Shown: positions 1 to 10,434 of the stretch, one piece after another | Layout of the letters: each line of letters starts with the position of its first letter | How positions within the stretch are numbered: the stretch's first letter is position 1 | Source of the DNA: Cymodocea nodosa | Taxonomy: Eukaryota; Streptophyta; Magnoliopsida; Alismatales; Cymodoceaceae | Assembly: GCA_036874045.1 (NCBI GenBank) | Contig: CM072341.1 | Location: 198,501-262,500 of the forward strand | Length of the DNA: 64,000 nt | Direction: 5' to 3' | The notes under the pieces: model-generated | The model's database searches: none | What the model saw: only the letters and a program-made list of their open reading frames with translations | Told to the model about the DNA's origin: nothing | Program-made: the position numbers and the translations under genes

Positions 1-1471
1 TTGGATAAGCTTACTGGAAAGAATTCTTTCATGTTGTCAGCAAGATATCTTGACACTGCATGGAGAGACTCTCCTGAGCAATGGGATTGGACTTCTCATC
101 CAAAATCAAGGTCTGAATCAAGTTATCTGGTCTTTTCACTTTGCTATTGCTAATTTCGAAGTTTTTTTTTTTTTCTTCCAAGAGGTTTGGTTCCCTGTAT
201 CTCTACAACACCTTAATTTTTATTTTTTGAGGTGAATCATAATTTATCATCCTTAACTAATCTTATTTTTCACTTTACTATCCTAAATTAATTATTTTGT
301 GCAATATATATATATATCCTTCTCAACTGTTTTTATTAGTTGACAAAATGGCATCATGCGATCTACAATTCTTCTTTTTTTTCGTTGAAATGTATGTAAG
401 ATATAACGTTAGCATACCTATTTTATTGATATTGAATACGGGTATACAATTTTTGAAGAAGATGCTGTAGATCAACTATACAATATTTTATATAATATAT
501 AGTGATGTAGACAAAATAATTCTACATCGAAGGGATTAATCCTTGGTGTGTTTTGATAAGAAGATGAGATTCTCTTTCTATCAGATCGATCTTTTAGGAT
601 GGTTCTAGCCTAGTTCTACATCAAGTAGTATCAGAACGAAACCTGACTTAGGTTAGGTCTTTATGATGAGTAACTAGGTAACTGCCTGTACAATAATGAT
701 AGAGGGGGCTCGATGGATTTCGGATGTTGTCTGTAAAACCAGAGTGGTAGGAGGGCTTGGATCATACGAGACATCTAACTTTAAGAAAAAATAGTCCCAC
801 ATCAGAGAGATTAATCTTTGGTGTATTTTGATAGGAAGATAAGATTCTCCTTCTATCAGATTGATCTTTTAAGACGGTTTTGGCCTAGTCTTACATCATA
901 TAGTGATGTAGTAGTAGTAGTTTGGACATGAAAATGATTACATGATTGTTTATTTAGATATTAACAATATTCTACAAGAGTTATATATATTGAGTGGGTC
1001 TTTCTAACATCTTAATTGTTTGTTTGCATTAGGTCTCCAGAAGTTGCGAAAGTCTTAAGTATTTATTGGTTAGGGATCACTTGGACATTGAACGTTGCAG
1101 AGCTATCGCCCAAAACAACTTACGTCGTATATTATATCTTCAAGCTGACTGTTGATCATTTACCTGCAGGCTTTGATTATACACTTGAAGAAGCCGATGT
1201 AATTATCTGTGGAGAATTTTCAAGAAAGCATGTGTTTGTGCAATCTCTTGAGAAGTGGAAAAGAGGTAATTACTTTGAGATCATTCCTTTGGATTTACTC
1301 CCAAAAAATTTTTTACGTGCAAGAAGTGATGGGTGTATGGAGGTCACTGTGGGGGAATTCTTCAACAACAACAATTTTGGTGATGTTGTTATCAAATTGT
1401 TGGACTCCAAAATTTTCTTCACGAAGAGAGGTCTGAGTGTTGAAGGAATTGAGTTAAGGCCTAAAAATTAA
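1..1471 (+). CDS. PP2-B: F-box/PP2-B protein, 5'-truncated by window edge (copy A)
   Basis: Only exons 2 and 3 are inside the window. Exon 2 is open from base 1 (LDKLTGKNSFMLSAR...) to 110, where TCAAG meets GT. Exon 3 starts at 1033 after a TTGCATTAG acceptor and ends at the TAA at 1469-1471. The split AG/G codon rebuilds Arg, as in every other copy of the cluster. Exon 3 encodes the second half of the PP2 (Nictaba-like lectin) domain, with KTTYVVYYIFKL, a GEFFNNN segment and the C-terminal VEGIELRPKN. Members of this family join an N-terminal F-box to a PP2 carbohydrate-binding domain and are thought to act as SCF ubiquitin-ligase receptors. Odd points are SDGCMEV where paralogues have SDGWMEL, and a TRIM element inside intron 2. 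The F-box exon should lie to the left of the window. It is probably functional, but the missing exon cannot be judged. Confidence 0.8.
503..898 (+). mobile_element. TRIM (miniature LTR retrotransposon) in intron 2 of copy A
   Basis: Two direct repeats of about 120 bp (503-623 and about 778-898) flank a roughly 150-bp interior with no coding capacity. The ends are inverted, TGATGTA at the left and TACATCA at the right. A 5-bp target duplication TATAG lies at 498-502 and 899-903. Just inside the left repeat, TAGTATCAGAAC at 626-637 is a two-mismatch version of the initiator-Met-tRNA primer site TGGTATCAGAGC. A purine-rich tract (about 701-709) lies in the interior. This structure is that of a terminal-repeat retrotransposon in miniature. 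The two repeats differ at many sites, so it is an old insertion. The left end of the right-hand repeat is the least certain boundary. Confidence 0.8.
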
Positions 1472-1574
1472 TAACATTCTTTGATTAGATTTGTCTAAGG
1501 AAGAGTGGTGTTCATCTTTAGAAATTGCATATTTTATAGCCTTCTTATTTTTCCCTCACTTTTGTTTATGTTAG

Positions 1575-2225
1575 ATTCATGAAGTATATATTATCTCCTT
1601 TATGCAAAATACAAATGGTAATTACTTTAGTACATTCGGCACTATATATATTTGTTAATGTTGACAACTGTATATTATATAGGATGCATGACAATCTGGA
1701 ATTTAACTGTTCTACGTACATGTTGAATATACTCAACAGATTGAATCAACTTTGTGTATATATACCAGCTAGTATGTATATTGAACGAGACTGAGTGCAT
1801 GTAAATGACCTCATATATATGTGTACATAATAAATAAGACAATTAGACCGTCGTGAAAGATTTTACATGAAAATGATTACGTGATTGTGTATTTACATAT
1901 GAACAATATTCTAAACTAGTTATATTGAGAATAGTTAAATAATTAGTATCTTCTTTATTTGCATCAAATTCTTGGAGATTGCTGAACTCTTAAATGTTTG
2001 TAGGTTGAAGATTACTAGTAGGCTAAAAGTTGCAGAGTTGTCATCGAAACCACCTAAGCCCATGTAACTTTAGGAGCACAAATCTCAAGAGAGATTGTGT
2101 GCGTACAAACAATCTTGAGAGAGATAGAGAAGGGATGTATTCGGCTAAGTCACTTACATTTGTTGCATGGGGAGAATCCTCAGGAAGAGCCAGTAGACGT
2201 AAAACGCTTTACACATAAGAAGTGA
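1575..2225 (+). pseudogene. F-box/PP2-B relic: intron-like sequence plus broken exon 3
   Basis: From about 1968 to 2225 the sequence follows exon 3 of the PP2-B genes (TTCTTGGAGATTGCTGAACT matches the usual start of that exon). It has a TGG-to-TAG stop where paralogues read CWLEI, a large deletion of the KTTYVAYFIF region, and no GEFF segment. The 1575-1830 part resembles intron 1 of the cluster and the 12,690-12,830 stretch, so this is a rearranged partial copy. Sequence on either side (1480-1560 and 2230-2345) matches the continuous 3' flank of the gene ending at 24,931. The relic therefore seems to sit inside the duplicated 3' flank of copy A. Confidence 0.65.
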
Positions 2226-3631
2226 AGAAATGATTGATATCTTAACCTCCCTATGATAGGCTTGACATGCTCTTTTCATTGCTTGATTAATATTTTGATA
2301 TAATCTTGAATCATCGAACCACGTTCTACAAAAATCTACCCCATCTTTCCTTTTGAATGTTGAAGAATATTGTACGATGTCTTCGTTTCCTCTTGGTGAA
2401 ATTTCCTCCCATGATTGATTATGCATTTTTTTTTTTAAGAAATCGGCAAGAGTATGTGGTTAACTGAGATTTGAATAAGTTAATGTTCCTACAGCTTCAA
2501 TTTAAGTTTTATAGCTTGGAATTTGCTCTTCTCCGGTACACTTGACAAAGTAAAAACATTTTTGCACTTAAATTCAAGACTTATTTTCTTGTAGTCTTTG
2601 TGTGACGAGGAAAGAACAATGTACTGTTTAATATTGTTGATTTTTAAAGTTGTTTGTGTGTTAAGATAGTTATCATTTTTTAAATTTAAAATGAATGGAT
2701 TGAAGTTTTCTTTGATTAAGGTTGCTAAATTTAAAAGAATATTTGAAAACTTGTTAACTACGTACTTTAGCTAGCGTGTTTGTTGATGCTTTGAATAAGT
2801 TTTCTTTTAGATGTTTAAAATGTTAAATGTCGTACTCATACTAGCTAATAATTAACAGCCATATGTAGCAAGGTACAATATATAGAAAAAAACATAATCC
2901 AATTGAAATCAATTCATGGTTTCTTGCCTTTTTAAATCTTACGTGTCTTGTAATGTGATGATTGTACTTTTGTGTCCAAAGGTCTAAGTTTTAGGGTTAT
3001 ACTTATGTTGTCAAGCATTTCTTTATCTACTTCACTCTGTAGCGATCGGTTAGCAATACTTGAAAGATAATAAATAAACTTCTTTAACAAAGTATATTGA
3101 TTTTTTTTCACTTGAATGTTGATTTTTGTTACTGTCATGTTATTTTTTTTCATCTGAAGAGTATCTCCATGTAATTAAAAGCCCATGTTGTTAATTTGGT
3201 TCACTTGATATCCTTTTCATAAAATAGATGCTAAAATTGCATAACAATTAAATTCCTACTATGAATTAGAAAGAGCAAAAATCTTATGAGAATTTTAGTA
3301 CATTTTTCCTACTATGTTAAATAACAAATGTTAATTGTTAGTGTAACATCGTGGTTACAGAGTATGAACCCTTATTATTACTATACTCCCTCTTTTATAT
3401 AGGTGAGAAAAGAGAATAAAAAAGAAGTTGCAACTAACTTAGATGAAGTTTGAACCTTTTATTTTATTTTCGTCTAAACTTTTCGAGCTGCATTAACGGA
3501 CCATTAATTTGATTCAAACATAAATTAAGAAAAACTTATATACAAATGTCACGTGAATCTTAATTGTCAGATAAGACTTAAGGTTTGTGGTCTAGAGATT
3601 CGAATAAGTGTTTTAGGTAAGAATAAAGAAA
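2226..3631. other. Intergenic DNA: duplicated PP2-B 3' flank, then AT-rich spacer
   Basis: 2230-2430 and 2480-2570 resemble the 3' flanks of the copies ending at 22,298, 24,931 and 28,085; for example a CTTTTCATTG...ATAATCTTGAATCATC string also occurs near 25,050. This shows that the duplicated unit extends about 1 kb past the stop codon. From 2600 to 3630 I see only AT-rich sequence with no gene. Confidence 0.5.
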
Positions 3632-3867
3632 GTGCAAACATACTTGTTACATGAATGGTATGCAAACATACTTCAATGCGTGAATGAGAAATGATGTACA
3701 TGATATGCACAAACGTTTTTCAACGTGTGAATAAGAATAAATTACATGCATGTGCAATTATCTTCCAATGAAAATGAGCATGAGCTACATGTTCCATATG
3801 CAAATGTATTTCGATGTGTGAATGGAAATGAACTACAAGACGTGCAAATATGTTTCAACGTGTGAAT
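3632..3867. repeat. Degenerate tandem repeat, about 46-bp period
   Basis: About five imperfect copies of a unit built as GTGCAAA(C/T)AT...TTTCAACGTGTGAATGA followed by an AT-rich stretch ending in an ACATG-like motif. Copies begin near 3632, 3660, 3704, 3750, 3796 and 3841. There is no open reading frame across the array. Confidence 0.6.
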
Positions 3868-4124
3868 ATTTTAGTGATTATGTTCATGTTGTGATATGAG
3901 AAAGAACTAAAAGGGGACAAAATGCATACATGTTCAAATGGATGAATGATACGTTAAATGCAAAGAAGATAGCACAAGTCATAGGATATGCAATCGAATG
4001 GCAAGTTAAATTATGTCAAACTCAATGTCGTCGATGCTCCTTGAGAAATGACCCACCAAATCATAAATAAAGAAATTTTTATAATAAAATTGTTCGTTAG
4101 AACTCCGAAAACTAGTCCGGTGAA

Positions 4125-4380
4125 CCAATTTCACAATGAAATCGAAGTTCTAAAGGCGAACTGATAAATTAATTTCACGGTGAAATCGAGTCGAATGTGA
4201 ACTAGTGAATTGAAAAAGAAACGAAGCATGCAAATTTCATAATAAAACCAGGTGTCGAAACTCCAAAAATAAGATTGATAGGTTAATTTCGCAATAAAAT
4301 CGAAGTTACAAAGGTAGATTGGTGAATTGATTCTATGATGAAATTGAGATTTTGAAATGAGACTAGTGAACTGTTTAAAG
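4125..4380. repeat. Irregular repeat of an AATTTCAC..TGAAATCGA motif
   Basis: The motif AATTTCAyrrTGAAATcGA returns about five times at 45-65-bp spacing (near 4127, 4170, 4235, 4285 and 4330), each followed by an ACTrGTGAATTG-like string. One copy, ATTTCACGGTGAAAT at about 4171-4185, is nearly a perfect palindrome. Function unknown; it may be part of a decayed element that continues to about 4540. Confidence 0.5.
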
Positions 4381-4539
4381 AAAAGAAAAAAAAGTGATAA
4401 AACAATGAAGAAAGAAAACCCGAAAGTCATAAAAATGGGATGTGGTAGCGTTCTGATTTGAAAACTAGAGAGTTTGCGTATGTGAGAAAAGAGAAGACGT
4501 CGAAGGATCGAAAAGAGGGATCGGTCTTTCAATATTAGA

Positions 4540-5128
4540 AGATCCCCTTGGGTTGGGTGCTATTCTATTGGTTGGGTATCCAAATGGTTGAATAACCCCT
4601 TGCCTCTTGCATAAATGGTGCCTGACGACTTCCAAATTTGAAAAAGGGAGGTCATCATCACACTGTTTGAAGGCACTCCTTCTTATTCCGATGGGGAGGC
4701 ATTCTCACTCTCTCAATGCAATGCTTCCCCCCCTCCGCTGTCAACGTGCATGCCAGCCGATTGCTGCACCTCTTGCATGTTTACTCACTCACTCACTGAA
4801 GGACATACACCAGCCACTCACATTGCACCACTGTTATATACCCACATGCAGGCACACCAACAAGCTGCTTGTTTCTCGCCCCTCCGTCGACCACTCATCT
4901 CATCTAGCAGGCCACCGCGTACGCTGGCCTATTTCGTCGAGCTTAATTCTAGCACCAGTATCGGACGTAGATGCATGAGCATCACCACCTCAACGCACGG
5001 ACAAATTGAATCAACACCCCACCCCCCCTTCGATCTGTTGGTGCTCTATAACAAAAAATAATTGTAATAAAGATAGGGGATTCAGATAGTCTAGACTATC
5101 CTAAGGGAGGGCAGAAGAAGAAAAAAAA
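4540..5128. other. Unassigned region with a 16-bp perfect palindrome
   Basis: More GC-rich than its surroundings. Short open frames here have no recognisable domain. A perfect palindrome GATAGTCTAGACTATC lies at 5085-5100, just before the truncated end of the gypsy relic. Nothing else can be supported. Confidence 0.3.
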
Positions 5129-6569
5129 TCAAGAGCGGACTATCCGGTGGCCATTGACGTGAATAGTGGTGCTATTTTCCTCCCCTTCATACTTGGCTTT
5201 CTTGTCAAATTGCCAAGGTCTTCCCAAGATGAGGTGGGCAGGCATCCATGTCCACGATGTCACAATTGACGGTGTCTTCATAGCATTTTCCAAACAATAG
5301 CGGAACTTGGCATGTCCTCGTAACCTTCTTGGAGTTGCCCTATTGAATCCACGTAAGATTGTAGGGTTAGGGGTGTTCGAACGTAGGCAACCCCAATTTT
5401 TCCACCGCTTTCCGTAATATTTGGTTATCGATGCTCTTGCCGTCGATAATGACATCGTAGGAACGACCCAAAATCGAATAGTTAGTGTGAAAGAGGTTTT
5501 GGCGTTGTGAGTGGTCTACCGTCTGCGAATTGAGCAAGAGTTGATGAATTACACCGGAGAGGTGGTCGCTGTCTTCATATAATAACCTCGTTGTCCTCTA
5601 TTTCAGCATCTGACGGGTCATTATCGTCGTCGTCAACTTGTAAAGGTACTTGAGTAGCCATGTAAACTTGTTGGCGCTAGGGGCACTGGTTGGATTTGTG
5701 CCCTGGCAACTGGCACTGATAGCATTTGATCGGCTCAGACCGACCATAAGGATTACTGGGAGGTGAACTCAGAGAGGAAGTAGTTGGTTCGACTCCCCCA
5801 GTCTTTGCACCACTACAAGATCGGTCAGTGTCCCTTGGTGGTGCATCACTCATTGGTTGAGAGGTCGACCATCCAGTTCAGGCCAGCTGACACTCCACTC
5901 GCTCAGACAAAACTAATGGTGTCTACCAACGTGTAGGTCGGTTGTAGGAGGAGGCAATCCTGGATCTGCAACTTGAGGCCCCCAACATACCGTGCAATTT
6001 GTTGTTGACCAGACTCTTGTAGGTTGTTGCAGGACGAGAGTTGATGAAATTCCTGCATGTAGTCCACCACAGTTCGTCCCCCTTGTCAACATTGTTGATA
6101 TCGAGAGAAGAGGATTTGTTTATAATCTGTTGGTAGGAAGAGTGCACGGAGATGTTTCTTCATCTTCTCCTACGTTCGTATTGGTTGCTTTTGTTGTCTC
6201 ACTCTATTCATTAATAGTTCGTCCCACCATGCAGACACTCCCACTTTAAGGCGATAGGCAAAAAGCTTGACCTTTTGATGCTCCATTTGTAAATTAAATG
6301 AGTGGGCGTCACCTGGATCGTCACAACGTCCCCCATGTCGTTGAGGTCCTAGACGAATGGGGATCTCATTGTCACAAGAGGAGTCGGGCAGAATAGGAGA
6401 GAAGTGACGGTAAGGCGGGGGACGTGGGCGTTCCTCACGACCGGTAGCAATTTGGTCTGGTTCACCGTGGTCGTCATTTGTTCAAGCATCTAGCGAAGTT
6501 GATCAAACTCCTCATGTGATACTGGTTGTGACATCATCGATGCTTGATGCCTGCTTTGATACCAATTAA
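5129..6569 (-). mobile_element. Ty3/gypsy relic: gag to protease region, truncated
   Basis: Read on the - strand, a primer-binding site like that of initiator Met-tRNA lies at 6564-6549 (TGGTATCAAAGC). It is followed by a degenerate gag beginning MSQPVSHEEFDQL near 6530, and then a zinc knuckle CYQCQLPGHKSNQC (spacing CX2CX4HX4C) near 5740-5690. An acidic DDDDND linker follows, and then an aspartic-protease-like tail that includes LGRPWQFD near 5225. Stops and frameshifts interrupt every part. No reverse transcriptase or integrase is present, so the element is truncated near 5129. The gag start closely resembles that of the gypsy relic at 58,670, so the two may belong to one family. Confidence 0.75.
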
Positions 6570-6845
6570 TGCAATTAATTGGAAGCTCTGTGACCCGAGG
6601 AAGTTCCACTGAGCCCTTGATTTTATTGAAAACCAAACGATACTAGAATCTACCAATTACAAAAGTCAGAATTCCACCGACGAATATAACACGACAGCGA
6701 GACATGCAAACTTCAAAAGGCTCCCTACTGAGCGAGAGCAACCAAATTTTAAAGGGAAATCTCGGCACAACCGTTGGAGCCAACATTCGACGAAATTCTA
6801 GGAGGATCTGGACTTTCCTTGGCAGCTCTCTTTCCATTGGTTGCA
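6570..6845 (-). repeat. Likely 5' LTR of the truncated gypsy element
   Basis: On the + strand it begins TGCAATTAATTGG and ends CCATTGGTTGCA, giving inverted ends TGCAA/TTGCA. It stops five bases from the primer-binding site, as an LTR should. No second copy is in the window, so the call rests on the termini and the PBS alone. Confidence 0.5.
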
Positions 6846-6859
6846 ACCTTCCCTTTTAA

Positions 6860-8845
6860 TGAATACTCTGTTTGCAAGTGGAAAAAAAACACATTCTTCA
6901 GGAAATAGAGATGCATTGACTCTACCATTTGTTGCTTGCGTTTATCCCCAATCTCTCCGTTCGTCCACGTTGGAGGCTGAAGTTGCCACCACTCTCGGTC
7001 TTAGATCGTATGACAGCCCACCAACGATCCCAACGACCGCTTGTGTTCTTAACAGTTCACCAAAGAGAACGCAAGAGCTTTCCTTTACTTGGCCAACCAT
7101 ACGCTGTCGTCGTTCTTCAATAGATTCCACAAACTAGTGCAGCTGTTAGAGGCTCACCAACCTCTCACACAGTCCAGTACGATTAGCCCAAGCTTCCCGA
7201 CCGCATACGAGCAAGGTATGCCACCAATGCTACCAAAATAGGGGTCAGGTTCCATTAACCTAACCACCCTTCATTTATCAATCAATCAATTGTAGAATTA
7301 ATTTGTATAAAATTTTTGTATAGGACAAGAAGGAGGAGACTTCAGAATTAAGTGTAGAGCAATCAAAATATACAAAAGATTCACATTATTTATCCAATAA
7401 CGGGGTGTATTGTATTTTACCATAGTTTAGGATATAAGGTTTAACGAAATGGAGTTTAAGGTAGCCAAGTACAAAAACACGTATCGAGGGGTAAATATAA
7501 TGTTTTCATTTGAAATGCTTTACCACCTTGCAAGCACTTCGTTTTTGAAATAAAATTAAGTAGCATTAAGATGCCACCTTTCATCTAAAATGTAGCAATA
7601 CTTGTCATTTTTTTCATTGAAATGTACATGGTGGTACATAAACGTGTTATTGCGAATTTCTTTGTTGATATCAAATATAAGTGTACAATTTCTTTGAAAA
7701 GCATGTTGCAAATCGACTTCTACAGTGTTTTCTATAATAATAATTAATATAGTGATGCAGTTGTAGTGCGTTAGAAATGAAAATGATTATATGACTTTGT
7801 ATTTAGCTAGATATTTACGACATTCTGCTAGAGTTATATTGATCAGAAGAGTTAAATAATTAACATGTGCTATTGATCATATCTCGTTTATTTGCAGCAG
7901 GCTTTGAACACTTGAATTTTTGCCGGTTGAATGTCATTGAAAACTAAAAATTGCAGAGCTATCACTTAGAACAAGTTACGTCACATATTTTATCTTCAAA
8001 CTAAAGTTTCATACTCGAGACTTAGGTTACATATCTCACGTAGCCTGTATAACTGTAGGGCCGCAAACCATGAGAGAGATTGTTCTCTAACAACTCAAAA
8101 GAAATGATTGGCAAACGAGAATCTCATTGAAATAGAACTCTCCACAAGAGCTTGAGGGTGCAGTAAAACACTTTCCATGTGGAACGGGTGATGGGTGGAT
8201 GGAGGTCGCCATGAGGGAATTCTTCGATAAAGATGAGTGTGATGAAATTATTATTGCATTGTTGGACATCAAAGATTTATATTAGAAGATTGGTTTGATT
8301 GTTTTTTTTTCAACAATAACCTTTATTCCCAAAAGTCAGGAGGATACAACAGGAGGGGCCGTAGTCCAGATACATACACATACCCCACACAGAAGAAGAA
8401 ACTCACAAGCAAAGCAATGAAACAACTAAACTAAGAAGAAATTACGTTTACACCACCACAGGACCACAGGAGATCGTGATTCACAGAACGAATTAGCTAA
8501 CAGATCTGCTATCAAACGCCATGCAACCAACCCTACACCAGCCAGAGAATCCTCAACCCCACAAACCAGATCTAGTATCCTCGCTATCCTAAGGCTCTGG
8601 GTATAGGCCTCGCGTCAGCCCAACAAGGGAGCGCAAACCAGTAACACACCACCAAGTCACCACAGCATAGAAACTTGTCACAAGGAACTCAGCTCAGCAA
8701 GGAGACATCCGATGACGATGGCCTTAGAATCGACCTTATAAGTGAACAAGGTGAAAAACACATAGATGTGGCACTCATCTCACTAGGAGCATCTCAGATT
8801 GGTTTGATTGTTGAAGGAATTGAGTTGAGGACTACAAATTGATAA
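6860..8845 (+). pseudogene. F-box/PP2-B pseudogene split by rearrangement and a LINE
   Basis: 6865-7022 matches the 5' leader of the gene at 15,801 (both contain CACTCTCGGTCTTAGATCG and GACAGCCC) but stops exactly where the ATG and F-box exon should begin. 7023-7255 is foreign, with no match in the window. 7265-7880 resembles intron 2 of the gene at 25,884 (shared TATTGTATTTTACCATAGTT). About 7895-8303 plus 8796-8845 is a PP2 exon 3 with several stops and indels but readable pieces such as GDGWMEVAMREFFDKDE and IVEGIELR. Exons 1 and 2 are gone. A LINE 3' end interrupts the last exon. Confidence 0.75.
8302..8795 (-). mobile_element. 5'-truncated LINE (L1-type) 3' end with RNase H remnant
   Basis: An approximately 490-bp insert begins with a run of T, that is, a poly(A) tail read on the - strand. 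It is flanked by a 15-17-bp target duplication AGATTGGTTTGATTG at 8287-8301 and 8796-8810. On the - strand the proximal part reads YKVDSKAIVIGCLLAEL and later ADLLANSFCESRSPVVLW, which fits the RNase H tail of plant L1-type LINEs. A noncoding 3' region with AATAAA just before the tail follows. Long target duplications, the A-tail and 5' truncation are the usual marks of target-primed reverse transcription. Confidence 0.75.
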
Positions 8846-9045
8846 TGTTCTTCCAGGAAGGTCAGTGGAGGAGCACGGTGGTGGACCAAGTTCGACCACA
8901 ACTGCCATTCCACTCGATGGTGCACGTTGACTACTTGCAACGTGTTTTCAACAACGTGACCGCACACCAACGGATTTATGGCTTCGCATGACGGATGGAC
9001 GAGGTTGACCATTTACAAATCACAAAAAATTTCCTCTTTCCTTAA
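8846..9045. other. Short spacer between pseudogene and minisatellite
   Basis: About 200 bp of mixed sequence with no match I can place. It separates the pseudogene's last codons from the repeat array. Confidence 0.3.
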
Positions 9046-9795
9046 GTCAACACTCACAACCTATCATGCCATTGAGCTCTCAGGATGCTATCAACACTTA
9101 CATCTTTTCATGTCTTCAAGCTTAAAATCATGAGCGCAAGTCTTCAAGCGCGCAGGATGTTATGGGAAAAAGGTCAATACTTAGATCCTATCATGTCTTC
9201 GAACCCAAAATCGTAAGCTCAAGTCCTCAAGTTGACAGGATGTTATAAAAAAAAGTTTAACACTTACATCTTATCATGCATGTCTTCGAGAGTAAAGTCG
9301 TGTGCTCAAGTCTTCGAGGATGCAGGATGTTATTGGAAAAAGGCCAACACTTACATCCTATCATGCATGTCTTTTAGCCTAAAATCGTGAGCTCAAGTCT
9401 TTCAGTTCACGGGATGTTACCCAAAAATGTTTGACACTTACAACTTATCATGTATGTCTTCGAGACTAAAATCGTGAGCTCAAGTTTTCGAGCACGCAGG
9501 ATGTTATTGGAAAAAGGCCAACACTTACATCCTATCATGCATGTCTTTGAGCCTAAAATCGTGAGCTCAAGTCTTTCAGTTCACGGGATGTTACCCAAAA
9601 AGTTTTGACACTTACATCTTATCATGCATGTCTTCGAGACTAAAATCGTGAGCTCAAGTTTTCGAGCACGCAGGATGTTTTTGGAAAAAGGTCAACATTT
9701 ACATCCTATCATGTCTTCGAGCCTAAAACCGTGGGCTCAACTCTTTGAGCTCTCAGTATGTTATCCTATCGTGAGCCTATCATGTCTTCACAGGA
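9046..9795. repeat. Minisatellite, about 87-bp unit with a 174-bp dimer
   Basis: Eight or so copies of a unit that runs ACTTACATCctATCATGcATGTCTTCGAG, then CTAAAATCGTGAGCTCAAGT, then a CAGGATGTTAttGGAAAAAGG end. Copies start near 9095, 9175, 9262, 9349, 9437, 9524, 9611 and 9697. Alternate units are more alike: the GGCCAACACTTACATCC junction recurs at 9342 and 9516, 174 bp apart, and every other unit carries TTCACGGGATGTTACCC instead of CACGCAGGATGTTATTGG. The array has therefore grown by duplication of a dimer. The units are too long and have no spacers, so this is not a CRISPR array. Confidence 0.85.
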
Positions 9796-10434
9796 TGACA
9801 CCATATATATAACTATATACAAAATGAAATATAGATCTCCTATCTGTTGAGATATACATGATATTGGAGAAAGAAAGTTATTGAATCCAGAGAATATATA
9901 GACATTAAAGATAAAATATAATTGACTAAAGAAAAAACTCCTAATGACTAAAAGTGTATAGAAAAGCTTAGTCTACCAACGCATCTCGGTAGATTCCGAG
10001 AATTTTGTCCTTTCTTTTCTTTCTCGGTGGATTTCCCAGTTATCTCACTTGTATTCCCCCCTTCCCGCTGCGTTAGTTATGTTGATAAAGCAAGATGACC
10101 ATTGAAATTTCAAATAACAGAAATTATTTTTTAAAGATTCTCCCACCAAGGATAGAACGAGGTTTGGCACTTAGGACAAACTAAATGCAAGTTGTGTAGG
10201 ACCATTTGAGAGAGACAATTAAACTGGTATACATAAACTAGCCTTACCATCAACTTTGTCAGGGATTACAATGTATTTCAAGTGTCGTGAAATTAAATAT
10301 GTGCCAAAACATAATTACTCATATGATCATGTGATTATTTTTGGATTTGTATAAAGAAAAAAAGGCTTGCATGTGTCAAGCCAACACTTTTTGTAGCTAT
10401 AAATAACGAGGGAGAGAGGAAGAGAGGAAGAGAG
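9796..10434. other. AT-rich intergenic DNA
   Basis: No gene seen. A TATAAATA string at about 10,398 is followed by a purine-only GAGGAAGAGAG tract at about 10,411-10,470, which leads into the duplicated segment. Confidence 0.3.

Noticed and set aside
4607..5061. Two overlapping + strand frames of 103-123 codons
   Set aside because: They are His/Ser/Pro-rich from local composition. No domain, overlapping frames, next to a decayed transposon.
6570..7260. A single 690-bp gypsy LTR that had captured the PP2-B leader
   Set aside because: The 276-bp version has matching inverted ends at 6,570 and 6,845, and PP2-B homology starts just outside it. A simple insertion next to the gene is therefore more economical.
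9046..9795. Possible CRISPR-like array
   Set aside because: The repeats are 87 bp and contiguous, with no unique spacers, in a plant nuclear genome.
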